Assembly (NCBI GenBank): GCA_947090765.1
Contig: OX352322.1
Span: 2,587,501-2,651,500, forward strand
Direction of reading: 5' to 3'
Length of the DNA stretch: 64,000 nt
DNA from: Pseudomonas sp. MM223
GTDB taxonomy: Bacteria > Pseudomonadota > Gammaproteobacteria > Pseudomonadales > Pseudomonadaceae
Shown here one piece after another: positions 62,105 through 64,000 of the stretch. A program made the position numbers and the translations under genes. Numbering within the stretch: position 1 is the first letter of the stretch; the number at the start of each line of letters is the position of its first letter. A model generated the notes under the pieces. It did not search any database, had not been told where the DNA came from, and saw nothing but the letters and a program-made list of their open reading frames with translations.

Positions 62105-62997
62105 GCCTGGCCGTCGATGATCGCCTGGGCGACCGTGGCGTAGAACCATTGCAGGGCGGCGGAGTTGTCGCTGTTGGGGTGCCAGTTCAGCGACACATTG
62201 AACTCGGCAACCTGGAACGGCAACTCAAGCATTTTCAACCCCCCGTCCTGCATGAATAGCCGGCCAATCTGTGCCGGCAGCACGGCAAGCAGGTCGGTAC
62301 CGGGGATGATCTTCGGCAGTACCGAGAAGTGCGGCACCTGCAGGCTGATGCGCCGTTGCAGCTGCATGCTGGTGAGCACGTCTTCGACACTGCCGTGGCC
62401 GGTGGTACGGGTAACGCTGATATGGCGCTCGGCAATGAACTGCTCAAGGGACAGTTCATTGCCGATGCGCGGGTGGTCCTGGCTCAGCAGGCAAACATAA
62501 CGTTCGCGCATGAGTACCTGGCTACGCGTGCCCGGCACGGGCGGGCGGCAGATGGCGGCGTCGATCTTGCCGCTGGCCAGCCAGTCGCCCACTTGGTCGA
62601 CCTGCAGTGGCAGCACCTCGACTTCGGCCCGCGGGGCGTCGCGGTTCAGGCGCGCCAGAATCAGCGGTAAAAAGCCCATTTCGCCGAGGTCGGAAAGGGC
62701 GATGCGGAACCTGCGTTCGGTGGTGGCGGGGTCGAACTGGCGGGTGCTTTGCACGGCGCCTTCAATGCGCGTCAGGGCGTCACGCAGGGTGCCGTACAAC
62801 TGCTCGGCGACAAAGGTTGGCTGGATACCGTCACGCGTGCGGCTGAACAGGGCGTCGTCAAACAGCTCGCGCAGGCGTGCCAGGCCATAGCTGACCGATG
62901 GCTGGGTAACGAACAGGCGCTCGGCAGCAAGGGTGACGCTGCGGGCCTCGTACAGGGTGACGAAAGTGCGGATCAGGTTCAGGTCGATGTGGCTCAT
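62101..62997 (-). CDS. LysR-family regulator
   Basis: The product has 298 residues. The helix-turn-helix reads FVTLYEARSVTLAAERLFVT, then QPSVSYGLARLRELFDD. The effector domain covers the rest. It is divergent from the benzoylformate decarboxylase gene and convergent with the transporter, so it probably controls one or both. A palindrome of LysR-box shape lies in the divergent promoter region. Confidence 0.9.
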   Translation of the reverse strand: MSHIDLNLIRTFVTLYEARSVTLAAERLFVTQPSVSYGLARLRELFDDALFSRTRDGIQPTFVAEQLYGTLRDALTRIEGAVQSTRQFDPATTERRFRIALSDLGEMGFLPLILARLNRDAPRAEVEVLPLQVDQVGDWLASGKIDAAICRPPVPGTRSQVLMRERYVCLLSQDHPRIGNELSLEQFIAERHISVTRTTGHGSVEDVLTSMQLQRRISLQVPHFSVLPKIIPGTDLLAVLPAQIGRLFMQDGGLKMLELPFQVAEFNVSLNWHPNSDNSAALQWFYATVAQAIIDGQA

Positions 62998-63044
62998 GGG
63001 GCTTAGGTTTCACATAGATAGGTTTTATTTTAAGTAAAGATAGT

Positions 63045-63055
63045 ATCAATTTGAT
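63045..63055. promoter_or_regulatory. Candidate LysR-type operator before mdlC
   Basis: ATCAA-T-TTGAT is an 11-base perfect palindrome between the divergent LysR and mdlC genes, within an AT-rich stretch and about 60 bases before the mdlC start. The size and place fit a LysR-type recognition box. Confidence 0.5.
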
Positions 63056-63081
63056 CAATCTGGCCGTGGCTGCAAAAGTAA

Positions 63082-64000
<919 letters not shown>

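Overview
The window is high-GC DNA from a fluorescent Pseudomonas, most likely of the P. putida group. The evidence is a complete glc glycolate locus, an sfnECR sulfur-scavenging operon, P. putida-type REP elements at many gene ends, and a dense series of small catabolic operons, each with its own regulator. There are no rRNA or tRNA genes, no phage or transposase genes and no CRISPR array. The reading rests on translated frames, motifs and spacing; no database search was possible.

Layout. 1-4975: end of an AraC-type regulator, an AhpD-like protein, a CynX-type MFS exporter, a MocR-type regulator, a small unknown protein and a flavin reductase-like protein. 5133-12521: glycolate utilisation. 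glcD, glcE, glcF, glcG and glcB run leftward, and the divergent glcC runs rightward from an intergenic region with two copies of a GntR/FCD-type operator. 12643-24361: a DUF2388 protein and then several short transcription units of flavoprotein oxidases, an aldehyde dehydrogenase, a 2-hydroxyacid dehydrogenase, RidA, a cupin, an MFS carrier and a ProC-like reductase, with one GATase1/AraC (GlxA-type) regulator. This looks like oxidative breakdown of an amine or unusual amino acid. 24668-34493: an MFS-LysR-lyase operon, then a second GlxA-type regulator divergent from a polar amino acid ABC transporter linked to an atypical proline racemase family enzyme, and a GST.

34522-37388 is sfnECR, preceded by a good sigma-54 promoter match. 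37641-50430: a TetR regulator divergent from two SDR dehydrogenases, then a rightward series of hydantoinase/oxoprolinase A and B, an aminotransferase, a uronate-dehydrogenase-like SDR, a flavoprotein oxidase, a ThDP enzyme and a succinate-semialdehyde-type dehydrogenase. The TetR/SDR promoter region and the hyuA promoter share a nearly identical palindromic operator, which links them into one regulon. 50592-58185: a GntR/FCD regulator divergent from a five-gene branched-chain-type ABC transporter, then a GABA-permease-like carrier. 58307-64000: a stand-alone PBP2, an aromatic-acid MFS transporter with a short coupled leader ORF and an IclR-type operator upstream, a LysR regulator, and the start of a benzoylformate decarboxylase gene that runs off the end.

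A second layer needs care. At least nine otherwise normal genes are broken by one inserted or deleted base, including glcB, sfnC and two liv genes. So many lesions in conserved genes point to sequence or assembly error rather than real gene decay. Three of them fall in the hexamer GAGCTC, which I found only four times in the window.
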